From positions 51,396 to 115,395 of the forward strand of contig NZ_LMPG01000013.1 of NCBI RefSeq assembly GCF_001423765.1: DNA of 64,000 bases, read 5' to 3'. Below the pieces are notes generated by a model. The model did not search any database, had not been told where the DNA came from, and saw only the letters and a list, made by a program, of their open reading frames with translations. The position numbers and the translations under genes were made by a program. Shown here piece after piece: positions 40,943 to 49,797 of this stretch. The first letter of the stretch is position 1; every line of letters begins with the position of its first letter. The stretch is from Sphingomonas sp. Leaf343. Its GTDB lineage: Bacteria; Pseudomonadota; Alphaproteobacteria; Sphingomonadales; Sphingomonadaceae.

Positions 40943-41854
40943 TTACCTGCCGCGCCAGCCGGACTGGTTTTTGAGGCGAGCCGTCAACGCGAACTTCGCG
41001 AAACCTTTGACCACCCCCCCGAGGCGGAAGGCATGGAAGAAGCGGATGGACGCGAATGGCCTTTCGCCGCCGCCGCATTCCGCGATCGCGTCGCAAACGT
41101 CGCGCCATATCGCTCTGGCGATGCGGGAACCTCCAAACAGATGCTTGGCATAGAGGGCGCCGTCACCGAACGCATAACCGGCCAGCAACCGGCGGAGCGT
41201 GTCGGCAGATCGTCGCCCATGATGATGCGAGACCACGATATAGGGATCGTAGCGCACCGGTATCTGACAGTCCAAGGCGCGCAGGACGAAGTCCGTGTCC
41301 TCCGCGGCCCGGAAGCGTGCACCTGCGCCGAAGCGCTCGTCGAAACGGCCGATGCGATCCACGACGTCACGCGTGAAGGCGAGGTTCGCACCCATCACGA
41401 AGCCATGCGGAAAGCTGTCGTGCGGGGCATCCATGACGTGATCCTCCAGCTTGATCGTCACGGGGAGGTCGTCCGGATCGCCGAGCAGGATACGGCCGCC
41501 GATAACGACCGGCGCCGGGTTCAAGGCGAAACGCGCGACCAGCATCGCGAAGTACCCTGCGTCGAGCACGCAGTCGTCGTCCGTCATCGCGACGATGTCT
41601 CCGCGCGCGCGCGACAATCCGGCATTGCGGGCGCGTGCCAGTCCGGCTTGAGGTTCGTCGACGACCGTCACCGGAAAAGCCTGCCGGGATCGCCACGTCG
41701 CCAGTCGCAGGGGCGTGTCGTCGGACGATCCGTTGTCGACGACGATCACTTCGAGGACATTGAACCCGGCCGCCGCCCGCGTGATCGAAGCCAGCGTGCG
41801 GTCCAGCGATGCGCCGCGATCCCGCGTACAGACGAGCAGGCTGACGCGGATCAT
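40943..41854 (-). CDS. Family 2 glycosyltransferase (sixth gene of the operon)
   Basis: A protein of 303 residues with a GT-A fold. It has SLLVCTRDRGASLDRTL at the N-terminus, VIVVDNGSSDDTP for nucleotide binding, the metal-binding MTDDDCVLD (DxD-like), and FRAAEDTDFVLRALD with the candidate catalytic Glu-Asp. The start is ATG 41854, overlapping the pyruvyl transferase stop (ATGA). It is the last gene of a six-gene leftward operon. It most likely adds one sugar to a surface glycan or glycolipid; donor and acceptor are not readable from the sequence. Confidence 0.87.
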   Translation of the reverse strand: MIRVSLLVCTRDRGASLDRTLASITRAAAGFNVLEVIVVDNGSSDDTPLRLATWRSRQAFPVTVVDEPQAGLARARNAGLSRARGDIVAMTDDDCVLDAGYFAMLVARFALNPAPVVIGGRILLGDPDDLPVTIKLEDHVMDAPHDSFPHGFVMGANLAFTRDVVDRIGRFDERFGAGARFRAAEDTDFVLRALDCQIPVRYDPYIVVSHHHGRRSADTLRRLLAGYAFGDGALYAKHLFGGSRIARAIWRDVCDAIAECGGGERPFASIRFFHAFRLGGVVKGFAKFALTARLKNQSGWRGR

Positions 41855-42756
41855 CGCACTCCGCGCATCAACTGCGGCGCTTCCGCGGTCCACGCGTCGA
41901 TATAGGCGGACAGTTTCCCGTATTCGTTGTCGAGCGCGACGTGCGGGATATCGAGCAGGATCGCGAGAATGTGAGCGTGCAGGCGATCGGTCACGATACG
42001 ACGCCCCCTCGACAGGGTCGCCAGACCGCGCTCGACCCTGGCGATAGCCATGGCGCGGTAATGGTCGGAGCGCGTTTCTCCCGCTCGGGCAAGCGGCAGC
42101 ACTCCGTCGTCGAGCCAGTCGACGACCACCCGATCGTCGCAGTCGCCAACAGTCGCAGGGTCGTGCGTCACCCGTTCATCGTCCGTCCGCATCAGCATCA
42201 GCACGTCGCAGTCCGCCTCCATCCGCGACTGTGGCCCTAGCGCGAAGGCGCTGTCCGGCGCGAGATCGGTCGGGCAGCGCCAGTGACCCTGGGCGATAGT
42301 CAGGCTCGGTCGATCACGAACATAGAGGTGGAAGTCGGGGTGCGCGGCAACGACCTCTGCGAAGGCCGCAACCCCGTCCGGGGCCCGAAAGTGGATCGAC
42401 TGCGGAAGTTGCACGATGCTCCGGTCGCGGACATCGCGCAGCACGCGTTCGCGGAAGCGCTGGTGATGGGGCCAGATGTCGCCGAGATTGCCACCGCCAT
42501 GCAGGAACAGCACCCCCGCGGGGCTGGCCGCCCGGAACGCGTCCGGATCGAATCCGTCCCAGGTCGCGACGTAATCCGGATCGCGGCCGGTGACCGTGCG
42601 CAGCATCCGCATCTCGCCGAGCCAGATCGCACTGTCACCGACGTTGGCATGATCCGGAAAGTCGATCAGCGCATAGCGATCGCCGAGCCCCACATGACGG
42701 CGATACAGGGCCAGCAGGGCAGCCTGCTGCGTCGCGACGACGTCGGTTCCGCTCAT
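41851..42756 (-). CDS. Polysaccharide pyruvyl transferase family protein
   Basis: A protein of 301 residues. DHANVGDSAIWLGE (GNxGD-like motif near residue 40), VLFLHGGGNLGDIWP and VTDRLHAHILAILLDIP are the hallmarks of CsaB/ExoV/WcaK-type pyruvyl transferases, which transfer pyruvate from phosphoenolpyruvate to a sugar as a ketal. This decorates exopolysaccharides with a negative charge, as in many sphingans. The start is ATG 42756, overlapping the upstream gene's stop (ATGA). Its own stop overlaps the next gene's start, so translation is coupled on both sides. Confidence 0.87.
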   Translation of the reverse strand: MSGTDVVATQQAALLALYRRHVGLGDRYALIDFPDHANVGDSAIWLGEMRMLRTVTGRDPDYVATWDGFDPDAFRAASPAGVLFLHGGGNLGDIWPHHQRFRERVLRDVRDRSIVQLPQSIHFRAPDGVAAFAEVVAAHPDFHLYVRDRPSLTIAQGHWRCPTDLAPDSAFALGPQSRMEADCDVLMLMRTDDERVTHDPATVGDCDDRVVVDWLDDGVLPLARAGETRSDHYRAMAIARVERGLATLSRGRRIVTDRLHAHILAILLDIPHVALDNEYGKLSAYIDAWTAEAPQLMRGVR

Positions 42757-43823
42757 GCCGCGGAGGCGGTGCGGGTGGAACCGACCTCCCGGTAGAGATC
42801 TTCGCAACGGTCGAGCCACCGGTCGCGGGTGAACAGCCGCTCCATCCGGTTCCGTGGCACGGTTCGCGGTATCGCCACGGCGTCGGCGATGACGTCGGCT
42901 AGCGCTTCCCATTCGTCCGGAGGCGCGAAACGGCCGGCGTCGCCCACGACCTCCCGCGCTGCGCCGCGATCGAACGCGGCGACGGGCAGGCCGCAGGCCA
43001 TCGCCTCGATCGCCACGAGACCGAAGGGCTCGTCCCAGCACGGCGTGAAGAGGAACACCGCCGCCCGACCGAGTTCGGCGGCCAGTGCCTCCCCCTGCAG
43101 GTGACCGCCATAGACGATCGTCGGCCCGAGCAGCGGCTCGACTTCCGCGGCCCAGTAATCGCGATCCTCGATCGAACCGAACAGCAGGAGCGGCACGCCG
43201 GCGCGCAACGCCGCCTTCGCGGCAAGGTGCGTGCCCTTGTTCGGGGTGATCCGGCCGCACCAGATCGCGCCGCCGCCACCGTCGCCAAAGGGCCATGCCG
43301 CGGGATCGATCCCGTTATGCAGCACCGACACCTGCGGCGGCGCACCGTCCGGAAACCAGGCCCGCAACTGGGTGTGCGACGTCACGGTCAGCCGGTGTGT
43401 CGACGTCGGGCTGGCCTTCACGAACCAGTGCAGCGCGTCATAGGGCGGGACGTGCAGCGAGGTGACGGTCGGAACGCGTGCGGTGCGGGCCGGCTCGATC
43501 GGAAAACGATGCAGGCTGTTGTTGTGAACGACGTCGAAGCCGCCGCGCGCGATCCGGTCGCACGCGGCGGCGTAGCCGGCGTCGACATGCGCGATCAGCG
43601 GTGCCGACCCGCGATGCTCCGCCCACGGAAAGGTGCGCTCGTAATGTTCGTCGAGGACCGGATCGAGCGTGAAGCGCCGATCGCTGTCGCCCGACGCGAA
43701 CAGCACGACCTCGTGTCCGCGGGCCATGAGGCCGTCGGCGAGATACCAGCTGTGCGACTCCATGCCGCCCATGAACGGTTGCGCGATACGCTGGCGGACA
43801 TGGGCGAGCAGCGCGATCCTCAC
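42753..43823 (-). CDS. Family 4 glycosyltransferase
   Basis: A protein of 356 residues with a GT-B fold. The N-terminal half contains FMGGMESHSWYLADGLMARGHEVVLFA. The C-terminal half has WCGRITPNKGTHLAAKAA and the nucleotide-sugar motif PCWDEPFGLVAIEAMACGLPVAAF, with the EPFGLVAIE retaining-GT4 signature. The start is GTG 43823, overlapping the preceding gene's stop (GTGA). It belongs to the glycosyltransferase operon and probably transfers a hexose to the growing glycan; the sugar cannot be stated. Confidence 0.88.
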   Translation of the reverse strand: MRIALLAHVRQRIAQPFMGGMESHSWYLADGLMARGHEVVLFASGDSDRRFTLDPVLDEHYERTFPWAEHRGSAPLIAHVDAGYAAACDRIARGGFDVVHNNSLHRFPIEPARTARVPTVTSLHVPPYDALHWFVKASPTSTHRLTVTSHTQLRAWFPDGAPPQVSVLHNGIDPAAWPFGDGGGGAIWCGRITPNKGTHLAAKAALRAGVPLLLFGSIEDRDYWAAEVEPLLGPTIVYGGHLQGEALAAELGRAAVFLFTPCWDEPFGLVAIEAMACGLPVAAFDRGAAREVVGDAGRFAPPDEWEALADVIADAVAIPRTVPRNRMERLFTRDRWLDRCEDLYREVGSTRTASAA

Positions 43824-44740
43824 GCGGCGACACGCTCCGACGACGCCGGTCGCGCCTCCAGCACGCGAATGACGCTGGCGGTGTTGGCATAGGGTTGATG
43901 GCTCTGCTGCCCCGTCAGCGCGAAGTCCCCGGCATCGGGCCGGCGCAGGATCCGGATGGGAAGACCCTCAGTATCGTCGATCAGGCCCATCAGGCGAAAG
44001 GCGTACAGCCAATGCCCCATCGTCCGGTAGCCCCAGCGCGCCTCGAACAGCTCGGCGTTGCGGACGACGCTGTCGAGGTGATGCACCGGTGGCATATGGT
44101 GCGGGTGATATTGGTGATGCGCCAGTCCGCCCTTGATCCACGCGATCGGCACGCCGGCCGTGTCAAGGACCTTGCCGAAATCGGTATCCTCTCCCCCATA
44201 TCCGCGATACCCTTCGTGGAAGCCGCCCACGGCGGCGAAGGTGGCGCGGGTCATCGCGAAGTTGAGCGACCAGAAGCAGCGATAGTCGTTACAAAGTTCG
44301 ATACCATCGGCGGGCGGGCCGCGCCGGTCCGAATGACGGACGGCGACGGCGTCGAAATCCTCGCTGCGCCAGTCGCCGGTGTTGGCGCCGCCGGGCAGGT
44401 ACAGGACTTCGCCCATCAATAGCCCGTCGAGTTCCTGCAGGCGGCGCGCATAATCGGCGATCAGTGACGGGGCCGGAATGCAATCCATGTCCAGAAAGAC
44501 GAGCTGATCGCCGGTCGCGTCACGCGCGGCGGCGTTGCGCGCCATCGCGAGCGGCAGGTCCGCGCCGGCGATCATCAACTGGCGCACCGGGAACGGTGCC
44601 GCCGGCAGATCATAGACGGTGTCCTGCATCACCGCGACGATCAGTTCGACCGGCAAAAGGGTCTGGCGGGTCAGGCCGATGACCAGATTGCGAAGGTGAT
44701 CGGGCCGGCCGCCGGCCAGCGTAACGACGGAAATTGTCAT
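43820..44740 (-). CDS. Family 2 glycosyltransferase with galactosyltransferase-like C-terminal domain
   Basis: A protein of 306 residues. It has an N-terminal ISVVTLAGGRPDHLRNL strand-loop, VFLDMDCIPAP (DxD metal site), and GYGGEDTDFGKVLDTAG, which matches the GEDxD motif of the beta-1,4-galactosyltransferase C-terminal-like domain. A His-rich loop (GLAHHQYHPHHMPPVHH) follows. The start is ATG 44740, chosen for the GGAG 7 nt upstream and because the frame beyond it is arginine-rich shadow. It lies 13 bp after the preceding operon gene and overlaps the next by 4 bp. Confidence 0.87.
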   Translation of the reverse strand: MTISVVTLAGGRPDHLRNLVIGLTRQTLLPVELIVAVMQDTVYDLPAAPFPVRQLMIAGADLPLAMARNAAARDATGDQLVFLDMDCIPAPSLIADYARRLQELDGLLMGEVLYLPGGANTGDWRSEDFDAVAVRHSDRRGPPADGIELCNDYRCFWSLNFAMTRATFAAVGGFHEGYRGYGGEDTDFGKVLDTAGVPIAWIKGGLAHHQYHPHHMPPVHHLDSVVRNAELFEARWGYRTMGHWLYAFRLMGLIDDTEGLPIRILRRPDAGDFALTGQQSHQPYANTASVIRVLEARPASSERVAA

Positions 44741-44753
44741 GGGCAGGCTCCGG

Positions 44754-45902
44754 TCAGATCGATGGAAACGGATCGGTCGCAACCGGATCGGCGGCGACGG
44801 GTATCGGCGGCCATAGTCGCGCCGCCAGCTCTTCCAGCCATAACGCGGCCTCGGTGGCGGGCGCATCGGCGATCATCGCCCGCTGGCGAGCGGGCCGGTG
44901 CATCGCGAGGGCCTCGCCGATCGCCTGCATCCAGGCGTCGGCGGACGACGGCAGATGCGGCCGAACGCAGGCGACGCCCGCCGCGGCCAAAGCCTGTGCT
45001 TTGCGATGCTGCTCGTCGAAATACCGCCACTCCGGCACCGCCAGCCAGGGGCGTGCCGCGGCGAGGATCTGCTGGCAGGTCGTGTTGCCGGTGGAGGCGA
45101 TCACCAGATCCGCGGCCGCGACATAGTCGGCGGCATCGTCCACCCAGCCGCGATGTTCGATGTTGGCGGGCTCGGTCGCGTGCCAGTCGCGCACGACCGG
45201 TCCGATCGTGATCCAGCGCGCGGCGGGACGGCTGCGCGCACCGACGCCGAGCGGTGCCTGCGCGAAGCCGCTGCCGCCACCGCCGGCCATGACCAGGATC
45301 ATCTCCTCATCCGCCGCGACGCCGATCCGTTGGCGCGCAAGCTCCCGTTCCGGGATGCGGGTGTCGACCCCCAGACCACCCGCGAAACAGGTCCGCGACA
45401 GCATCGCGCCGTCCCATTCGGGCTGCGCCAGATCGGCGTGAAAGGGGGCGAGCAGTCCCGCCGCGCCGTCATAGGCGGCCCGGTGGCCGGCATCGCTCCG
45501 ATCGCCATGTTGCAGGATTTTGACGTGCGGAACGCTGCAGATGCGGGCGAGCTGTGCGACCTCCGCCGAAACGTCGCAGATCATCAGGGCCGGGTCCGCG
45601 TCCGCGAACCACCGCGTCATCGTTGCCATCGCCATCCGAATGCCGGGCCAACCCAGGGGCGCGCAGTGGAGCGTGGAGGGTGTCGGCACCCAGTCCGCCG
45701 TCGTGGCTTCATTCCCGGACGGCTCGAACAACGATGGAATGCGCACGACGGTGGCGCGGGCCGGCAGCGTCGGGAAAATGTCGTCCCGCGCGGAGAAGAT
45801 CGTCAGCGGCCGATCGACCGGCAGCGCATGGGCGATCGCGGCGCAGCGTTCCGCGTGACCACGCCCCTGATGATGCACGAAATAGCCGAAGGGGCGCGTC
45901 AT
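44754..45902 (-). CDS. MurG-like (GT-B, GT28-type) glycosyltransferase
   Basis: A protein of 382 residues. The N-terminal FGYFVHHQGRGHAERC resembles the glycine-rich entry loop of GT28/GT1-type transferases. The C-terminal half contains ILVMAGGGGSG, AADLVIASTGNTTCQQILAAARPWLAVP and a Glu/Gln-rich nucleotide-binding region, as in UDP-sugar transferases of the MurG or macrolide type. The start is ATG 45902, overlapping the stop of the GT4-HAD gene (ATGA). It is the second gene of the operon. The donor sugar is not known. Confidence 0.82.
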   Translation of the reverse strand: MTRPFGYFVHHQGRGHAERCAAIAHALPVDRPLTIFSARDDIFPTLPARATVVRIPSLFEPSGNEATTADWVPTPSTLHCAPLGWPGIRMAMATMTRWFADADPALMICDVSAEVAQLARICSVPHVKILQHGDRSDAGHRAAYDGAAGLLAPFHADLAQPEWDGAMLSRTCFAGGLGVDTRIPERELARQRIGVAADEEMILVMAGGGGSGFAQAPLGVGARSRPAARWITIGPVVRDWHATEPANIEHRGWVDDAADYVAAADLVIASTGNTTCQQILAAARPWLAVPEWRYFDEQHRKAQALAAAGVACVRPHLPSSADAWMQAIGEALAMHRPARQRAMIADAPATEAALWLEELAARLWPPIPVAADPVATDPFPSI

Positions 45903-47917
45903 GCCGCGATCTTCGTGTCGGTCGTGATCCCCAGCCGTTCCAGCCCCTCCAGCACGCCCGCCGCATGGTGTCGCCCGGCACGATAGAGGCCGGGCCGGGG
46001 CGTCAGCGCCGCGAGTTCGGAACCGGCATTGCCGACCACGATCGCCGCGCCGCACCGTTCGAGCATGTCCAGATCGTTGCCGCTGTCGCCGGCCGCGACG
46101 CAATCGGCCAGCGTCAGCCCGATGCTGCGCGCATAGGCATCGATCGCCGCCGCCTTGCCGCCGCCGGGAGCCAGAACGTCGATCAGTCGCCCGTGCGAAA
46201 AGATCACATGCGCGGACAGACCTGCGATGCGCAACGTATCGCGGATCGCCTCGGCATCCCGGGCCGTGCCGAAGAAGCTAAGCTTGTGCAGCCCGGCGGT
46301 AGCGTCGGGTTGCGATACGACGTCGAGCGGCGCGAGCGCCGCACGAACGGCGGCCAGATCCCAGCCGATGTCCAGCGTGGCGGCAAAATCCGCGCAGGCC
46401 CCCCAGTCACCGCTCGCATCGCGGCGCATGATCCGGGTGCCGACATCGGTGATGAACGCGTCCGGCTCCGGAAGTCGCCACTGGACCAGCACCCGGCGGG
46501 CATCGGCGAAGGAGCGACCGGTCGCAACGACGAAGGGCATGTTCCCGGAGCGACGCCACCGCAAGAATGCCTCGGCCCCGCGGATACAGCCGGTCAGCGT
46601 GTGATCGATATCGCATGCGAGCAGTGCCGGTCGACGGCGCATCCCCCTGTCCAATCCCGCATAAACGGCGATGGAGCGCCTCGCATAGCGGGTCCAGTCG
46701 TACTGGCCGTGGTGCGCGCGGGCCGCGGCCTGGAACCGGGCGTGGAGCGCGGCATCTTCGATCACCGCGCTGCATGCGTCCGCGATGGCCGACGGGTCGC
46801 GCGGATCGATCAGGATGCCGTGGCCGATCGCCGCAACGATTTCGGTGGGGCCGCCGTGCCGCGTCGCCACGACGGGCACGCCTGCCTCCGCCGCCTCGAT
46901 CAGGGTCAACCCGAACGGTTCGTGCAGAGCGGGATTCACGAACACGCCACCGAGCGCCGCGCGCCGGTACAGCGCGGCGACATCGCCCGCGTCATGATGC
47001 GGGGGCAACGCGACGCGCCGGCGCAGCGACGGCGTATCGCACAGGTCGCGCAATTCCCGGCGCACGGCGTCTTCTTCCGGAGAAGACCGGCCGTCGTCCT
47101 GTCCGGCCAGGATCACCAGATTGGCGTGTTCGTACAAACGGGGATGCGCGGCAAACGCACGCACCAGCCCCGCCAGGTTCTTCTTGGCGACGGGGCGGGC
47201 GATCGCCAGAACGATCGGCAGGTCCGGCCGATCCAGTACCTCGCCGAGGCGATCGACGAGGCTGCGTGCGGTGAGATCACACCGACGCTGCGGCACGCCG
47301 GGCGCGATGCAGTGGATGCGGTCGCTCGCCTCGACACCATATGCCCGCACCTGCCGGTCCGCTTCGTCGCGGGTCGAGACGATCAACGCGTCCGCCTCCG
47401 CAATGGCCGCGCACTCCGCGACGATCCGCGCATCGAGTGCGCCGTCATCGAGCCCCTGATCCCGCTTGTCGATGCCCAGCGCATGCGGGGTGTAGACGAA
47501 GGGGATGCCGAACCGGCGCCGGGCCTCGATCGCAACCTGCACTGCGTCGGCGAAGTGCGCGTGGATGACATCGGGCAGCGTCGCGAGCGATGCCAGATAA
47601 CGGCAGAAGGTGCGGGTGAAATCCGGTATTTCCGCCGCGAGTGCTTCCTTTTCGAGGTAGCGGCTGCTGGATGTCGCGATCCGGTGGATCACCACGCGGT
47701 CGCCGACCTGCTCCCGATCGAGATCGTGGTTCGCCGGCAGATGCGCCTCGGCGAACCGGCGGGTGACGATGGTCACGTGCGACGATTCTGAAATTTCGGC
47801 CTGGGCCTGTGCGGCTTCCATTACATAGGCCAGGTGCCCTCCGGAATCGGCGGTAATGCCGAAATCCAGCGGCGGTGCCTTCAGACATCCGCCCAGCGCC
47901 ATGTGCAATATGAACAA
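45899..47917 (-). CDS. Sucrose-phosphate-synthase-like GT4 fused to a HAD-IIB phosphatase
   Basis: A protein of about 672 residues. The N-terminal GT-B part (about 1-430) has FGITADSGGHLAYVMEAAQA, DVIHAHFADAV, VLAIARPVAKKNLAGLVRAFA and HEPFGLTLIEAAEAGVPVVAT, closely following sucrose-phosphate synthases. From about residue 432 a HAD-IIB domain begins with ACDIDHTLTG, and ends with GDSGNDLDML, like sucrose-phosphate phosphatase. The fusion suggests synthesis of a phosphorylated disaccharide followed by dephosphorylation. The start is uncertain: TTG 47917 begins the first strand (LFILHMALGG) and ATG 47902 is the alternative; no earlier start is convincing. It is the first gene of the six-gene glycosyltransferase operon. 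Confidence 0.82.
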   Translation of the reverse strand: MFILHMALGGCLKAPPLDFGITADSGGHLAYVMEAAQAQAEISESSHVTIVTRRFAEAHLPANHDLDREQVGDRVVIHRIATSSSRYLEKEALAAEIPDFTRTFCRYLASLATLPDVIHAHFADAVQVAIEARRRFGIPFVYTPHALGIDKRDQGLDDGALDARIVAECAAIAEADALIVSTRDEADRQVRAYGVEASDRIHCIAPGVPQRRCDLTARSLVDRLGEVLDRPDLPIVLAIARPVAKKNLAGLVRAFAAHPRLYEHANLVILAGQDDGRSSPEEDAVRRELRDLCDTPSLRRRVALPPHHDAGDVAALYRRAALGGVFVNPALHEPFGLTLIEAAEAGVPVVATRHGGPTEIVAAIGHGILIDPRDPSAIADACSAVIEDAALHARFQAAARAHHGQYDWTRYARRSIAVYAGLDRGMRRRPALLACDIDHTLTGCIRGAEAFLRWRRSGNMPFVVATGRSFADARRVLVQWRLPEPDAFITDVGTRIMRRDASGDWGACADFAATLDIGWDLAAVRAALAPLDVVSQPDATAGLHKLSFFGTARDAEAIRDTLRIAGLSAHVIFSHGRLIDVLAPGGGKAAAIDAYARSIGLTLADCVAAGDSGNDLDMLERCGAAIVVGNAGSELAALTPRPGLYRAGRHHAAGVLEGLERLGITTDTKIAA

Positions 47918-48173
47918 GCTGCCCCCGTGACCGTTAGCGAGCCGTAACGATCCGGATCGGGCATGTTTCCGCTGATTTCGCACGTTTTTTAATCTATGTG
48001 ATTTTGTCCGGCTATCAGTCCCGGCTGCCTTTCCAAGCGATCGGCAGCGGCCCGGGGCTACCAAGACCCGACGTCCGACGCCGAAGCGGCAGGCGGGGAA
48101 CACGGCGACCCATGTCATAGTTTAGGTTGCGGACGGGAGTTCGGCTTACCAGCACGTCTCCGGGGAGGCGTGA
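47918..48173. other. Divergent promoter region of the glycosyltransferase operon and LOV kinase
   Basis: A 256-bp gap. It contains an AT-rich segment at about 47985-48010 (GTTTTTTAATCTATGTGATTTT), on the side of the glycosyltransferase operon, and an EcfG-like promoter candidate at 48097-48122 on the side of the LOV kinase. The frame-extension of the GT4-HAD gene into this gap has no plausible start codon. Confidence 0.4.
48097..48122 (+). promoter_or_regulatory. Candidate EcfG (general stress response) promoter of the LOV kinase gene
   Basis: GGAAC, a 17-nt spacer, then AGTT, ending about 50 bp before the LOV kinase ATG. The alphaproteobacterial EcfG consensus is GGAAC-N17-CGTT, so there is one mismatch in the -10 element. 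A match this short occurs by chance fairly often. Confidence 0.3.
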
Positions 48174-49274
48174 ATGAACCAGCGAGACGATTGGCACCTG
48201 ACGGAGGCGCTCGACTACGAGCATGGGCGCGCCGACCCGTTTGCAGCCGCTGTCCGGGCGACCCGCATGCCGATGGTCATCACCGACCCTTCGGAGCCCG
48301 ACAACCCGATCGTGTTCTGCAACGAAGCGTTCCAGAAGCTGACCGGTTATGATCGCGACGAGATCATCGGGCGCAATTGCCGCTTTCTGCAGGGGCCCGA
48401 CACGAGCCGGGATGACGTCGCGAGGGTGCGTACAGCGGTAGCAGCGCAGGCGGACATCGCCGTCGACTTGCTGAACTATCGCAAGGATGGCTCCACCTTC
48501 TGGAACGCCCTGTATCTCAGCCCGGTGCGCAACGATGCCGGGGACGTCGTATTCTTCTTTGCGTCACAGCTCGACGTTACCGAGCGGGTTCAGGCGCAGA
48601 TCACGATCGCCGGTGAGAAAACGGCCGTGGAGCGCGAGGTCGAGGCGCGGACGGCCGACCTGAAAGCGGCCCTCGAAGCCAAGACGCTGCTGCTCCACGA
48701 GGTGGATCATCGGGTCAAGAACAACCTGACGATGATCGGGTCGTTGCTCCGCCTTCAGGCGCGCAGCATCGCCGATCCTGCGATCACGTCGAAGCTGGAG
48801 ACCATGCTCGAACGCGTCGATGCGCTGGCCACGGTACACCGCCGCCTGTATCAATCCGAAGACGTCACCCGGTTCGACCTCGGCGCGTTCGTGGAGAACC
48901 TCGTTTCGGATGTCGTCGGTGCCAGCGGCCGCACGGACATCGCGATCGAAACCGACGTCACCCCGATCGAGGTGCCGTCCAGCAAGGCCGCGGCATTGGG
49001 TCTGATCCTCAATGAAATCACGACCAACGCGATCAAGCACGCCTTCGTCGACGGAAGGGCCGGGACGATCACGATCCGGGCCAGCCTGCAAGGGTGCGAT
49101 GCCGTCGTCGAAATCAGCGACGATGGTCATGGTCTGGCGTCGGAGCAAGCCAGGCCGGATGGAATGGGCAAGACGCTGATCGCCCGGCTGGCAAGGCAGG
49201 TCACCGCCGATGTCCGCTGGTCGGACGCTGTCCCCGGCGCGCGCGTGACCGTCTCCTTCCCGGTGACAGACTGA
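48174..49274 (+). CDS. Blue-light LOV-domain histidine kinase (HisKA_2 type)
   Basis: A protein of 366 residues. The LOV domain (about 30-140) contains GRNCRFLQGP with the flavin-adduct Cys69. The partner segments NPIVFCNEAFQKLTGY and ASQLDVTERV are also typical of LOV/PAS. After a coiled linker the HisKA_2 dimerisation domain has LLHEVDHRVKNNLTMIGSLL with phospho-acceptor His179. The ATPase domain shows LILNEITTNAIKHAF (N-box) and ISDDGHGL. It should autophosphorylate in a light-dependent way. A receiver protein follows with a 1-bp TGATG overlap and is the likely partner. GGGGAGG precedes the ATG at 48174. Confidence 0.93.
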   Translation: MNQRDDWHLTEALDYEHGRADPFAAAVRATRMPMVITDPSEPDNPIVFCNEAFQKLTGYDRDEIIGRNCRFLQGPDTSRDDVARVRTAVAAQADIAVDLLNYRKDGSTFWNALYLSPVRNDAGDVVFFFASQLDVTERVQAQITIAGEKTAVEREVEARTADLKAALEAKTLLLHEVDHRVKNNLTMIGSLLRLQARSIADPAITSKLETMLERVDALATVHRRLYQSEDVTRFDLGAFVENLVSDVVGASGRTDIAIETDVTPIEVPSSKAAALGLILNEITTNAIKHAFVDGRAGTITIRASLQGCDAVVEISDDGHGLASEQARPDGMGKTLIARLARQVTADVRWSDAVPGARVTVSFPVTD

Positions 49275-49726
49275 TGTCGAACCATCCGCATGCGCCCCTC
49301 AGCGTCCTGATCGTCGAGGATGAGGCGCTGCTTGCCATGGATATCGAGGCGATGGTCGAGGATGCGGGGCACCGGGTCGTCGGCGAAGCGGCGTCGCTCT
49401 ACGATGTCGAGGGGTTGCCCGGACACCTCCGTCCCGATCTGGCGTTCGTGGATATCCAGCTTGCAAAGGGCACCAGCGGACTGGACGTTTGCGCGGTGAT
49501 CCGGCGACGCTGGACGGACGCGATCGTCGTGTTCGTTACCGCCAATCCGCTCAAGATTCCTGCCGACTTCGCCGGCGGGCACGGGGTGATCCCCAAGCCG
49601 TTTTCCCGCAACGGTCTGATGTCCGCGATGCGCTTCATCGAGGAGGGCGTTTGCGACCCCCCGCCGCTGTCGCCGCAACCGGCCAGCTTCATCGCCGCCC
49701 CCGCCTTTGCCGCGTCATGGTCGTGA
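49274..49726 (+). CDS. Single-domain response regulator paired with the LOV kinase
   Basis: A protein of 150 residues with one receiver domain and a short Pro/Ala-rich tail. It has the acidic pair in VLIVEDEALL, phospho-acceptor Asp60 (AFVDIQL), switch Thr89 (FVTAN) and conserved Lys108 (IPKPFS). There is no DNA-binding output domain, so it may act as a phosphate sink or a stand-alone signal protein, comparable to LovR beside LovK in Caulobacter. The start ATG overlaps the kinase stop (TGATG), so the two should be co-translated. Confidence 0.88.
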   Translation: MSNHPHAPLSVLIVEDEALLAMDIEAMVEDAGHRVVGEAASLYDVEGLPGHLRPDLAFVDIQLAKGTSGLDVCAVIRRRWTDAIVVFVTANPLKIPADFAGGHGVIPKPFSRNGLMSAMRFIEEGVCDPPPLSPQPASFIAAPAFAASWS

Positions 49727-49797
49727 TCCGGTGATATCCGACGGCGACGGACGGCATCCGGGTTCCGCACCTGCCGGTCCGCCGGAGCTGCGGTGTC

